Positions 1 through 12,469 of a stretch of 64,000 nt of DNA are shown piece by piece. How positions within the stretch are numbered: the stretch's first letter is position 1; each line of letters starts with the position of its first letter. The notes below the pieces were generated by a model, which worked only from the letters and a program-made list of their open reading frames with translations, did no database searches and was not told the origin of the DNA. The position numbers and the translations under genes are program-made. Origin of the DNA: Isoetes taiwanensis (taxonomy: Eukaryota; Streptophyta; Lycopodiopsida; Isoetales; Isoetaceae); assembly GCA_021234155.1 (NCBI GenBank), contig JAJEKV010000013.1, positions 7,191,263 to 7,255,262 on the forward strand. The letters are read 5' to 3'.

Positions 1-887
1 ACTCAACCCTTCCTCCAAACGCCTTTGCCCATTCTTCACAGTTTGCCGGCTTTAACACTTCTCTTTTATGCTCATGTTGGTGTGTCAAATCTTCATTCCT
101 TTAAACTTTCTCTCCTTGAGTTGCACTCTTCTTTTTAGAGGACTTCCATTTTTATTCTCCTATTTGCAAACTTATACAATATACATACATCCTTCCATTG
201 AAACTTTAGATCCTAAATGCTTAAAGAGGTACAATCTAGTTGCATTTATGAGAAAAAATGCACTAACCTTTAGAGTCACGAGTGTTTTCTCTTGGTTTCT
301 TGAGGAAGACCCACGGATAGATATTTTAAAGGCTAAGCAAGCTTGTCACTGTTTATATGAAAACGGTACCTTGTTCGTGAGCCATCATAAAGGATGCGGT
401 GTTATTAGCAAATCCATGGTTTTGGTTTGTGTAGCCACCATGTTCCCCATCACTTCGGATGCATCCCATACCTTCATCTTGAGCCATTTACGGCTGAAAT
501 AGCTGCTCTTTAAGCTTCAGTCAATTCAGCCCTCATCTGATGTTTGAAACTCTCTAACTCCCAATTTCATTTCATTTCCAAGGATTATTTTAAATCTTGG
601 ATAAAAGCGAGTCGACGATTTTTAATGCGGCTTGCATGGTACGCTGCATAATCTCTAACAACTCTTGTTTCGTAACATAATGCAATGGTTTGATACATGA
701 AATTTATAGTTCTTGTGGGGATCAGAGCCATTAAAGGCCCTTTGCCATGGATATCTGCTTGGTCAGGCTGTGGCCAGCCCTAATGGACTTCTTGAAAGCA
801 GTCCTCTTTTGTTTTACGGGTGCATTGAGCATTCCGGATGGGTTCTCTACTGCCCCAAACGTCCACTGCTCGGTAGCTGCTTTGGGG

Positions 888-1060
888 AATCGATTACTCG
901 AATGTAACAACATCCCTGCATCTGCTGAAATTGATTGCTCAGTATTTCATCCTTAAGCTGCTAGAATCGATTTGATTGCTCGGTTGGCTTTGCTCTTACC
1001 CACCGATATACTTTGAAATCGATTTGGTTGCTCCATGTTGATCTTTGGAATCGGTTCGGC
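888..1060. repeat. Degenerate tandem repeat with AATCGATT core
   Basis: The phrase GAATCGATT or GAAATCGATT followed by a GGTTGCTC-like tail recurs three to four times at roughly 50-80 bp spacing, with substitutions between copies. It looks like an old short tandem array. There is no coding potential. Confidence 0.4.
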
Positions 1061-1369
1061 TTATTTCTGTCTTATAATACTCTTATGCATTATCTCTTTG
1101 GGATGGATTTGGTTCTTGCATATTCGGCTCTCTTGGGTTTGGATTTAAAATTTGGTGGAGTTTCCCTCTCAGGCAGAGTGTTTTCCTGATTCCACAAACT
1201 GCATGTCGGATTAAGATCGTGAATGGCCTTTTTATATATATTGATCATCCCTTTGTACTTTGCCATGCTTTCGATTTGGGCGTCCACTGCTATCTTTTAC
1301 TTCTAGTACCCATGGCCCCATTTCCACGAAGTCCTTTTAGGTTCATGCATAGCGCCTTACGGTATGTGT

Positions 1370-1384
1370 GAGAGAGAGAGAGAG
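1370..1384. repeat. GA dinucleotide microsatellite
   Basis: An uninterrupted run of GA units is visible directly. Confidence 0.85.
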
Positions 1385-2789
1385 CACCATTTAACCATTC
1401 CAGCTATGGGGCCAAGAGCATCTATTGCCTTTCCACATGCTAGACTTTTAATACCAGTTTCCTCCTCTTCTTTAGAAAATACTGGCACTTCGCCATTTAC
1501 GTTCATGACATTGTTTAAACCTTCAATGTGGTATTCACAGAGAGAGAAAGAGATTGATAGATTGGCTTGATTATTTTCCTTTGAGGATAGGGGAGGGTAT
1601 GAAATGAATGAATGCTAGGTCTATGAGAACGCCACGACTTGTACATTCAACATTATAAAACAAATTATCTAACACATCTACTTTTAAGGTTCTCAAAACA
1701 TCGTCCTATGCTCCAAAATATCAATGATACATCTCCAATTATGTGATTCTAGAAAATCAAAGAGCCCTCAACGTGTCAGCACATACATCATACTTCCATT
1801 AGAGGTTTGATGGGATTACTTAAGGGATCCAGCATGGGAAACTTGTGATCAATATCTATTTTGGCATGTACAGGCTTTTTTTTTATCCAGGCCTGAGACT
1901 CTGTTCCAGGGGTCATTCATCTTGAACTCAGGGTTGATGGGTTGAGGAGGAATTATTGCAACTCTATCCTGCACTGATTTAATGCCTAAACTTTTGTATC
2001 TTTCCCCTCTCTATAAAAACTCTGTCCCCCTCTCTCGCGCTTTATCTTAGCGCCATTCGCATCTTCTCCAAGATTTGCCTGCACAAGCTCTGTGAGGTAT
2101 TCTTTACAAGCGCAGTGAGGTTTAAATATTATAGTCTTTATCATTTGATGCACTTCTAGCCTCTTCTTTTTTTGCTTCTTTAATGTCTTTATTGGAAGCT
2201 TCATTACGCTTCAACCTGCCTTACGAGGTGAATTCTGGGTCAAATCATGCACATTGGAGGTCCATAGTCATCGAATTTGATCGTAAAAAAATCTTACATC
2301 TCGGTTAAACAGGTCTATATACCATCTGTTATGGAAAAAGAGGAGATCGGACATCGCTGAATGTTTCCTGAGCTGCAGGCTAATTGTGGGTCAATTTATT
2401 GTCTTTCCTTTCTTTACTGTCAATTTTTATTATTTAATTAGTATTGTTTTTGCTCTAAGGGCTTTGTATTTCCGATGTGCTGGATCTAGAGCCATCGAGC
2501 TATAACAAGCATGTTAAATTCTTTCCACTATGATATCGGTTCTTTGTTCCTTGAAGGTCAGAGGAAAATGCAACCCAAAAAGATTGAGATATGGTTTCTC
2601 CCCTTATGTGCATCTTCCACGTTTCTAATTATGTGCACTTTAACAGATAATAGTTGCAGGAATATGTTCCTCATCTTAAACCCTTGCCTTAGTTAGCACA
2701 TACCTAACAATGTTAATTTTTAAGAATGCATCCCTTTTATTCCTTTCACATAGTCCGTCGTACATTGAACAAATAGATTTGTAGTGCGA

Positions 2790-2912
2790 ATTTGTCATGA
2801 CCATAATCCAATGGATACATACGGCCCCATGCATTATCTTGATTTTTTTCTTTTGGAGGGAGATTATACATGGTGCGAATTGCCCATCCATAGCCCAATG
2901 GACACATGCATT
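2790..2912. repeat. Short direct repeat pair
   Basis: Two copies of a GTGCGAATTK...CCATARYCCAATGGAYACAT block lie about 88 bp apart, near 2785-2823 and 2873-2910. The intervening sequence includes a T-rich run. This is a local duplication with no coding content recognised. Confidence 0.5.
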
Positions 2913-3749
2913 TCGCATATTTTACTTCTTTTTGATATTAGAGTACAAAAAAGGGCATGGCTTCTGATCTTAGTTGCCATGTCACATTGATATCGTGCAT
3001 TTCATATTGTGCCCATTTTTTTTTCCCATAATAAAATACTCAGGTAAGCATTTTCAATAGTCAAATTGACAATAACTAACGAGAAACTACTTTTCATCTC
3101 ACAAAACACTACTCAAATTTTAATGAAACAAAAAGAGTTTTATCAATGTTCATTGCTCTGAATTACGGAGAGCATCCTCATCAACTTCCTCCATTCGATT
3201 GAATCTATTCTTGTGTGGCAAGCAATTCTTAGGCGACTCGACTTGAAATTGTCAATTTTTGGGACTCGCAAGAAACCAACAAACCGCCCGATAGATAGGC
3301 TTCTCATTCATCTCAGCAGATTTTCTACAATGGTGGGCCAGGTGGGGTAAGCGCCCATAGAACTACCCACGAAAAATAAAGGAAAATCCAATTATATCAT
3401 TTGGACCCCAAACAAATACAATGCTAATAGATGAGTGGGTGATGTACTGCGAAAACTTATCACAAGGGATTAAACAACCTTACGCCCTTTCCGGATTTTA
3501 GAGGAAAACCTAGTGATAAGCTAACCGGTGAGGGAATAGACAAGCGTGGGCATAGAATTGCTCCCAAAACCCGCATGGAGAGTGAAGCGGATCTTGGCTG
3601 TAAGCGCAATACACCGCCGCATCCGACACAACGAAGCGAAACATACGAGAGGGAATAGCATCACCCGGCCCGGGTGGAACAAAAAGCATCACCCGATGGG
3701 TGGAAAAACGCAATCGCGGAGAACTTGTACAAATATAATAAACAAGAAG

Positions 3750-4295
3750 AGAGGAGGGTGGGTTCAAAGAGAATAAGTCTTCTTGAGGAAGAGGAAGCTG
3801 GCCAGGTAGGCGTGGATCACGGCCGCTGAAATATGAGCATCCCAACCCAAAAGCGGGTATCACGGCGCGCATGCATGCATGGCGTATGCCGTCCCGATCT
3901 AGAATGGCGATCCGATGTCTCCGGATAGAATGCGATTCTAGAATGGGACTCGCAAAACTCCAACAAACCGCCCGAAACTACGAACTTCACTTACAACTAG
4001 GATCGAGGGCCGAAGGTCACGGAAGGGGCCGAGGGCGAAATTGCGTCAAGGATAGCAAGAAAGATACACCAAATTGGCTAAACCCGAGGCGAGGGGAAGA
4101 AGCCCCTCCCTGGAAACAATTCAAAGAGAATAAAGATGCTGGCGAGAGAGAAGAGGCCTTGGAGTAAGAGGCGTGGATCTTGGCTTGGCACGAAATAGCG
4201 AACTCCTGGCAAAGCGGGCATGCGCGCGTACATGCATGACATGCATGCTCGTCCCATTCTGGGGTAAGCGTCCAGATGTCTGGGATACGTCACGA
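3750..4295. repeat. Pair of diverged direct repeats, about 355 bp apart
   Basis: The block 3755-3930 recurs at 4112-4290. Shared landmarks in order are TTCAAAGAGAATAA, a GGCGTGGATC segment, an alternating GCGCGCATGCATGCATG-like segment, CCGTCCC/CGTCCCATTCT, and GATGTCTSGGATA. A partial third match (GGGACTCGCAA...CCAACAAACCGCCCGA) occurs at about 3259-3290 and 3945-3975. Overall GC is higher than in the flanks. I recognise no protein in it; it is probably a non-autonomous mobile element or a decayed satellite. Confidence 0.5.
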
Positions 4296-4559
4296 TTTGC
4301 TCTAAAATAGAAAAACAATAAGATATCTTCTCCATTTGCACGAAGCTTCTTACTCGGCAATGGTTCTCCAGTCTGCTTGCTGCAGACAGGTTCGGCGGCC
4401 AAATTGATGGGATCCTTTGCCACAATTAGAAAGAAAATAGAGTTTTTCCTTCGGGTATTGACAATAAATCACATCAAAACAAATTTGAAAGTTGCCGTCC
4501 AAAAGTTATCGCTCTATTTGAAGGCTCTTTGGCCAATCCCGCTTCACAAAGTCCGCGAA

Positions 4560-5660
4560 CCTGAACCTAGTTTTGATTATTCATTCTTCTGCGAATCTTC
4601 TTCATTATTACCTGCCTAACGCTCAGCAACACGTCATAATTAGATTTACTAGCTTTGGGGAATCGCTTTTTGCCCAAGCCTGCAGGTTCAGGAATAGGGT
4701 TGGAATCAAATTTGCAGAAAGCTTGGAGGGCCCTTAGCTGATCCCACCAAAACTCTAATGTCTCGAATATCTCGTTAAGCAGGGCAATGTAGAAGTACAT
4801 GTTCCTCATCTTCAAGTACCCCTGCCTCACATGTCTTACATAGTCTAAGCTCATGAGGAATGTCATTCCACCACCCTACTTCAACACCAAGCCTATGTGA
4901 GCTCAGCCTCGTCCTGTAAATGGCATGCCTATGCTTCGATGTAGGATTAATATGAGTCCTATAAAACTCCTTTTTTACTTAACCCATCTCGTCATATCCT
5001 TTGAAGAACATTTATTTTCACCCATGTACAGATATCATCTTTATGCAAAACTAAATCATGAATATCCATCCCCTATCGTGCCATCCACTGAATGGCATCA
5101 GTAAACTAGCCCATATCCCATGTCTCCTCCAAAGCTAAGCGTGGTTAAACTTTCTTCAAGCATAATATACAACACCTCATAAACATAATTAAGGAATCTG
5201 CAAAGTGCCTTCGTCTCTAGTGTGAGAATCCCATCGTTCGCTAACATCATATCATAGGGAGTTTGCATTTTTATTCCAAGTTCAGACCGAAGGAATTGCT
5301 TTTGAACTTTCTCAACCGTTTTCCAAGTCTCTAATGCCAATCCAGGACTCCATTCTTCACAAAACCACAAATTGCTCAAGTGTTATATAAAGCATTCTTT
5401 TCAAGCTAAAAATCCATATCTCTGCTTTGGCTGCATTGCATATAGTGCTTTGGGGCCACCATTTATTTTTTGCTCCACTGCTTACTTCCAATTTAAAGTC
5501 TTATTCACTAATATCGCATGGTAGTTCAAGCTATTGGTAATTTTTACAAGTCCACCTTGATAATAGAACTTTAAATGGGCAGTTTTATTTGCCCCAAACA
5601 CAATCACTTTGGTCTTACCCATATTGACGTGCATGACTTTTGCATCACAAAATAATATGA
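4560..5660 (-). mobile_element. LINE (non-LTR retrotransposon) 3' fragment, decayed
   Basis: Read on the minus strand, several frames together spell the C-terminal half of a LINE ORF2 polyprotein. Near 5650-5480 there is a post-catalytic reverse-transcriptase segment with VNMGKTKVIVFGANK followed by LVNKTLNWK and AVEQKINGGPKALYAMQ. Near 5380-5100 comes a WKTVEKVQKQFLRSELG...TPYDMML block typical of the region after the RT. Near 4960-4700 there is RTRLSSHRLGVEVG and then a CKTCEAGVLEDEEHVLLHC cysteine/histidine motif of the C-terminal zinc knuckle. Frameshifts and stops interrupt the reading, so it is dead. Homology stops abruptly near 5660, which suggests 5' truncation or an insertion. The RT catalytic core is absent. 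Confidence 0.8.
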
Positions 5661-8600
5661 GGGAGAGAGGGGGAGGGACGGAGTACGTTTTATAATCCAC
5701 AAAATAGACAACTGTAACTACTATTGAAGATCCAATTGAATATAACAGGCATGAGAAGAAGAAGAGCTCTAGCAGCAATGTCATTGAAAGAAAAAAGGGG
5801 AAAATCAAATTGGGAATCCACGAGGCGTGTAGCCGGGAATGGCAGAAGAACCACAAAAAGTTAATCTTTAGGAAAGAAGACAATTGTGAGGATTGTAGCG
5901 AAGAGTATGGTCCATAGGCAAGGATCGATGTACATGGTCGATCAAAAAGGGATTGAAGGCTAGCTCGATAAGTATGCAAATGTGGTGGAAACTGGCGAGG
6001 ATAAAGAAAATAATACCAGATGCAAAAAGGACTATGCACAAACCGACCTGACAAATATGCGAATAAAAAGTAAATAAATAAAATAAAATAAAGTCCTCGA
6101 AATAACCTAACAGATAGGATCAAGAAATACAATAGGAAAGTCCAAATCGATATCGATAAGGAGACTAAAGATGGTAAGCCAACGAGGATAAATTGAAATG
6201 ATGATTTGAACTGCAAAGAAAAGATGCACAATGCTAAGATAAACACTCCTAAACTGGGAAAAATGCTGTGGTGGTGGTGAATATGACACACAGAAGTTGC
6301 GAAGGCATGCGCGCGGCAATCATGGCATATCAACAAAACGACAATAATAACCCCACCCATAAGATTAAAATGCATGCAAGATATTCCGGCATATGAATGT
6401 TATATATTTTTTTGCTAAATTCTGTGCTGTAATTATATTCCAAAGAGCCATAACAATGCATTATATGCAAGAAGATGATATTGTCAAACATATTGCCAAT
6501 GATGCAAATTCCCTTGTCTTGCCAATGTACAACAAAAAAAACACCAAAAACATGCTCGTAAAAATTCAATAGTCAAGGTTCACAACTCCTCCTCTAAGAA
6601 TGATTAAGTTTCCAAAATGTTGTTTTGGTCTGGGGTTACATAAGGTTTTCTAAGGTTTCTAAGTGTATTCGTATGCTATTTTAATTGCAAATACGATGTC
6701 GAAGCATATAGGTTTTGGTTATTCAATGAATTACCGTAGGGTTTTGTTTTGAAATTTGAGTTTTAGAACTCGGTCGTGGCCATGCCTTTCGCGTCGGCGT
6801 GGAAGCGGATGGATCGGAGGAGAGGAGTTCGCGGAGGTGAGAGGCGTCGCCGGTTTGCTTGGTGATGGCGGTGTGAGGGACCATAAGCAAAGTGGCGAAC
6901 ATGATTTCATATGCTTTTCCGCGGCTTATAAGAATATGGGTCTCTTATAAGAGAGGGAGTTCATGGCGAGAGGCATCTTTGGCGATTAGGCTGGCGGTTG
7001 AGCAAGGGCCCGATGGGTTTTTTCCTGCGGCATTCGATTTACTTCAACAGCCACGGGCTGTTGCGTTCAGTTCTTGCGGGCCGAGTCGACTCTTAAGTGA
7101 TGGGCGTGATTGATCGTGAGTAGTGGTTTCTTACGCCAGATTCTACTAGTTGCCCTTTTTATTTTGCAAAGCAAGTGGATTTCACGGAATTTCTCACGGG
7201 CGACTTCAATGTATTGTTCTAGTTTATCCGCGGTAGGAGTTTTTATTTTGTTCTTCACGAGAATATGTTCATGGCGGGCATTGATGCTGCCGTCTCTTAT
7301 GAGGGGTTCAAATCCCAGGTGGTGGCTGCTCAAAAGGCTGCGGTATGTTGGCGGATAAATGTTGCTGTGGATGTCTTTGTAGAAGCAGGATAAATGCTTT
7401 GTGTGGATGTCTTTGGCAGAAAGCAGTTCATAACGATATTACGTAGGCGATATCTTTCTTGGGTGCATCTGAGCGTATACATGAATTTCTTTTGCAAGCC
7501 ACATAGTTATGCGTAATATTGATTCTGCTTGAACCATTTGCTTTAAGCTGCTTAGCTGTATCTTTTCTGCGGAAACGGAGTTCATTTGTTTGAGTACTCA
7601 TTGTATATGCCTTGATTGACTCCAATGAATACATTCTCCATGCACCTTAGGGTGATGTGGAAAAGGGGTTTGTTGCGTCTTGACTTGGAGTTAAGCGGTT
7701 ACGGTTTAGGGGCCGGGGGGCATATCATTGGGAATATGCCCTTTTTGGATGGTAATAAATTTCAATGAAGAACGAGATGAAATTCCCCTTTTATGAAAAT
7801 AGTGCCCAATTAAATTAGAAGAGAAATCGAGAACAAAGATGGCGCACCAAGAAAATAGACTCGAATTCATTGCAAGTCTAAAATGCCAAGATGTACTTGA
7901 AATGATACAATCCTCAAGTTGAAGAGTTCCAATTGCAAGAAGTCGAAAAAGTAAACGCTGACGACAAAATTCCACAAAGCATGTTTTTAAAAAGCCCCCC
8001 TACATGGCGAAGCAAAAATCAGAAAATGTATACAAGAAATAAGAAAAACCAAACATGCAAGGCAAGAAAATTCTTAACTAAAAAGTTCTAGATAGCTGTA
8101 TCAATGCCCAAAAAATCCACCTCGCCGCATAGCGAAAATATCAATATATTCCACTTTACCATGGAACTTGAAAGTCTGAGAGTGCAAGAAAAGAAACTTG
8201 AACCACTTCTTCCCGTAGACATACCTGATGCTAGAATGTTATGCTGCTGACACCACATAAAGAGAACTACTTTAGCTGGAAACATCCATGATTGCCAAAT
8301 CCATGACAACAAGATATAATCACCTGAAGGTATGAAGTACTCACAACCATCCCAATAGCAAAGTTAAGCATAGGGAAACCTTAAAGAGAAATACCAAGAT
8401 CCAACAATGACTAGGTTGCAACTGGACCAAATAAAGAAAATTACCCTGAATCAACGCTTAAGAAAACATAGAATACCACCAAAATTAAAGAATAGAATAG
8501 AATAGAATAGTTTTTTTAACACAATAATAAAACAATAATAAAACACAAGGTCTGGCCTTCTTCATGGAATAGATCCATTAAAAAACATTGAAGGCATCGA

Positions 8601-9950
8601 TTTAGCAAGATCCAAAACAACTTAACATGAGGGTTGAATTCGGTGGAGACAAAGATATGTACGAGCTTTTCCTAAAGATAGACTTTCTAGAATTCTTTTC
8701 TGCTCATTCTAAATTGATCTTGCGGCATTAGCCATTCGAGGCCATCATTGTTCTTTGAAATCAATTCACAAGGTGCTGCAGTAAAGCAACAGAAATCTGG
8801 CAGCTTGATATGAGGGTAATTTTCTAGAGATAAAGATTTGTGTCAGCCTTCTCCAAAGATAGGCTTTGTGGACTTCTCATTCCAAAAGAAGAGCTTTCAA
8901 TGATCACATAGCTATATTTGATGCTCTTTCCCATAATTTTATATTTATACAATCTCTGCCAATCTGGACACTGAAATTATAGACCTTATGATGAAGTGGT
9001 AAACAAAGGGCCCGTAGTCTCTATGATGAGTTGCATCTCGAGCTTAGTTCCCAATAATATGGATATTGCCTCCATTCCTTTATTATTTACCATGTCTAAC
9101 TCAGTTAATGACACATCTAGAAATCCTTGTGAACTTAGGCTGCAATAGCCTTCAAATTTAAAATAATGTTAAGAATAACTGATGCCCTTGTGAGAGGCAA
9201 TGGCAGATTGGATCCCAAGCTTATCGTTTCAAAATTTTAGACGAACTACATAATATCTGAATATCATTAAATGGAATTTAGAGAATGAACATAAAGCTAT
9301 ACTAATTAACTTGCCTTCAAAAATTTCTCCTTTGAACCCCTCTCTACTATAGCTAGTCATGTCATAAGGCCAATAATACCTGTAGGGTAGGAACAGGAGA
9401 TGTGATCCACTAATAAAAAGAAAAGCACAGCATATATGTTGTCATTGAAACTATTCATGGTGCAAATATATTCATGGTTTCATGGTGCACATCCACAAAG
9501 AGAAGAAGAAAGAAGCCTTATGCCAAGAAGAAATAAAGACTCCAACTCCAATGTGGAGTACATAGGTTGGATTTTTGCCATGGTATGCTTTCTTTAGCAT
9601 GTTAGCATGTTATAACATAGAGTTCCAAAAGAATATAACAAAGACATTAAAAAACAAAAACATAACAGAAGCCGGGGGGAAAAGGAACATAGGAATATGA
9701 ATAAGTCTTAAAAAATGCAGAAAGATGTAGCAAATGAAGATAGCTTGATATGAGGGACATCCAAGAATGATCATATCAATGAAACAAAGTTATTACAATC
9801 TGCGATAAGCATCAAACATGTTACCACATTCAAGGAACATCACCATAAATTTCCAACCATGTTCTCCATTTCTAGTCCATAGTTGCCAGTGTATAAGCAT
9901 GTTTGGCTAATTCAAGGTCGTACAGTGTGCAATTTTGAATAGTAGAAATT
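5661..9950. other. Intergenic, no supported gene
   Basis: I see no family I can name. The minus strand is open for about 297 codons across 5482-6375, but the only recognisable part is the LINE piece at its end; the rest is a low-complexity hydrophobic translation of a purine-rich plus strand. The stretch 6756-7360 is somewhat more GC-rich and open on the plus strand, and could be a decayed first exon, but nothing identifies it. AT-rich microsatellites lie at 8490-8545. Confidence 0.4.
8490..8545. repeat. AATAG and AATAATAAAAC short tandem repeats
   Basis: Four AATAG units (8491-8510) are followed by a T-run and two AACAATAATAA-type units. The repeats are visible directly. Confidence 0.8.
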
Positions 9951-11190
9951 GTAGTAGAAAACTGCAATGCAAAGAAGCTATGGCTATGGCGATAGGCGGA
10001 AGCATTCCTCCCTCTTCCATGTGAAAGATCTTCCTATCCACTGTTGTTGTAGCTACTTTTGACACTTTCTCCACAATCAAACATTGGATTCATGCTACTG
10101 CTTCTAATGGATACCAAGACAACCATGTTCTCTGGCACATCTCCAACTGTTCTGATTTGGTACATCTTCATTTCTTGGTTCTTTCTTCATGGCAGTAGTT
10201 AGTAATGTGGTCTTTTCTAAAGTCATGAACATGGGATTGGCAGATAATTATGCATCGAACTATTGAAAAAGCCAATCTAGAGAACCTTTTTCTCAGATCT
10301 CAGCATGTCTATTACCAGTTTTGCTTTGACAGAGAACTTTTAGAAAAGCTTTCAAGGATCAGCTATTATCTTGTGTTTAGTTGTACTATTACACAAGTCC
10401 CTGCAATTGTACAGAGGATCTTCTGTCGTCAACGGGTCTTCAGACATTGCTTCTCAACCATGGTGCTTATCCGTTTCCTTCTCTCTACATCAAATTAGCC
10501 GTCTCTCTTTGCCAGAAATGGAACAACTCTCTAGTTTCTGATGCCTCATGTGCAAAATTGTAGAAGTGTTGTTTGGTGTAGTTGGAATCAGTAATATTAC
10601 ATCCACACTTGATGCCTTCAGCACTGGTCCGAAGAGGAATTGTTTATGCTTTTTATCCTAATTAGTTGGGGTGATACTACTGCATTTACTTCAGGTATAT
10701 TATTGGCGATATCATGGTTTCCATTGCCATTGCAAACCTCTTTATTTATCTAGCATGCTAGACAATTTAGCCTAAATTCAATGTCCCTTGCATAAGAACC
10801 AATGGCTAAGCAGGGACTGGAAACAGAATGGTTAAGATGAACATCACTAACTTCTTATGGAAAATACAAGAAAATCAAGGTACACAACCTTCAATCATGA
10901 AAGCATCAACTCAATGCATGCTTGGACCAATTAAAAGCAACCCATATTTGGTTATCAATGTCATTTATAAGTACTTGACCATCAAGATCTCCTTGTGATG
11001 CCAATGACAGATCTTATAAATCTCAACTATATGTATATGTATTGTCGTGAAGATCAGCTGGAAAGAATATGCTCTGCAATATGCTCAGGATCTTCTCTTG
11101 ACCATAACTTTCTTATTGATTATAATATGCTTCCCATATTGTTGGTAATCTTTGTCTATCTGCAATTTGCTTAATTATTTTGTGGACTGC
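9951..11190. other. No supported exon; possible intron of the exon at 11193
   Basis: Open stretches at 10250-10563 on the plus strand read fluently in two frames, but match no family I know and lack paired splice sites. The region could be intronic to the terminal exon that follows, or intergenic. Confidence 0.3.
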
Positions 11191-11192
11191 AG

Positions 11193-11366
11193 GTAGTGAA
11201 TGATGAAAATGCTCTGGTAACTGGAAATGCAGCACTGTCTTCAGCTGTTGAAGGTTCCAATGATAATTTGTATGTAATAGACAATGTTCTAGGAAGGCAT
11301 GAACCTGAGATGCTATCATCTGTAGTTGAAGAAGAAGAATTGGAGGCAGCTACTGAAGTTATGTAG
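11193..11366 (+). CDS. Candidate terminal coding exon of an unidentified gene
   Basis: A pyrimidine-rich intron end with a CTGCAG acceptor (AG at 11191-11192) is followed by 57 uninterrupted codons and a TAG stop. The peptide begins VVNDENALVTGNAALS, contains LYVIDNVLGRHEPEML, and ends in the acidic stretch VVEEEELEAATEVM. The clean acceptor, the frame starting exactly at it and the natural-looking composition suggest a real last exon entered in phase 0. I do not recognise the protein, and I found no convincing upstream exon between about 9950 and 11190; a long intron or exon loss is possible. An AT-rich 3' flank follows. An alternative is a chance ORF beside a cryptic splice site. Confidence 0.45.
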   Translation, partial: VVNDENALVTGNAALSSAVEGSNDNLYVIDNVLGRHEPEMLSSVVEEEELEAATEVM

Positions 11367-12469
11367 AATTGAAGTTATGAAGTTATGACTTTGCTAGTTC
11401 ATTTAGAATTAACATAAAATAGATATATGTATTTTACTTCTATCTTTCGTAGTTTGATTTTGCTAGATCATGCAGAAAAACCTAGTTGTGTTGCAATTCT
11501 TGAGTAATATATTTGGATTGTCAACAAGGTAGACATTTAAGAGAGGCCATTGTAGAGGATAGACATAAAGTTTTATTGTTTGTCTTCTGGATTCCTTTTA
11601 AGCGAGGTAGGAGCAAAACATTGTTCGTGCACGAAAGCTGTATGAACAATCATGTAACATGTACATTGAACAACAATATTTTGCTGGCCAAATGTGATGC
11701 ACAAACAAGTCATTTTCCCACTTTCAAGGAAATGGACTAAAAAAATTATAGTATCAGACATTAGAGTTTGAATCCTTAACATTCATTAGTCCAAGCTTAG
11801 GAAGTTTTCCACATCTGTTAACACATTATATACAATTGAATAAAGAAGACTTTCAATATATGTTGGACCAAATTCTATGTTGATAGATGGTGTGGTTTTA
11901 TGTTGATGTATGATGTCATATGAAATCATATCAGTTTATTCAAAGAGGATGTTCTGGAACTTGCCACATGTATAGTAGACGTTTAGTTCATGATTCAGTT
12001 TCAAATAAGTCATAGACGACTTATAAAACCTTAAGAGTACCCATCTACTCAAAGGTGACATTGATAGGGCCACGCCAAGTGAAGACATCAAGTAAAGGCA
12101 ACCCTTATATGAGTAATATCACCTTCCGTTACCCAGAAAATGTCTATACTTAGCACATAAATTAACCTTATGACCGTAGTAGAATAAAGTGAAAGGACAA
12201 GCATATCTATTAAATATTCATAAGTATTACCATAGAACTCAAAAAATTTCAATTTTATTCATCTTTATTCCCAAATTTTATGGGAAGCAAATGTACAAAA
12301 GTGAGTGATCGATTATATTTCTACCTTTATGATGTAGCATCAAACATCATTTATCAACCTCCACATACATATCTTGTGGCACAAATCTCTATATACATGT
12401 AGCATGAAATGTCGTTTGTTTAACCATATGCTCATCCATGCCCTCTTCTTACCAATATGTTGTTTGTTA

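Larger units (their letters stand above)
1..2780. other. Intergenic, no recognisable gene
   Basis: I find no conserved protein family in any frame. An open stretch of about 144 codons runs at 68-502 on the plus strand, but it has no recognisable motif, and an ORF of this length can arise by chance in AT-rich plant DNA. A GA microsatellite (1370-1384) and a degenerate repeat built on AATCGATTTGRTTGCTC (about 888-1060) lie inside. Confidence 0.5.

Noticed and set aside
68-502. 144-codon open frame on the plus strand
   Set aside because: No motif, no splice or promoter context, and the composition fits translated non-coding AT-rich DNA.
5660-6375. Long minus-strand open frame (part of a 297-codon ORF)
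   Set aside because: It is hydrophobic low-complexity translation opposite a purine-rich strand. Only its last part, before 5660, is meaningful, as LINE sequence.
7303-7320. tRNA-like GGGGTTCAAATCCC
   Set aside because: A perfect T-arm-like palindrome but no acceptor, D or anticodon arms can be built around it, so no tRNA gene is called.
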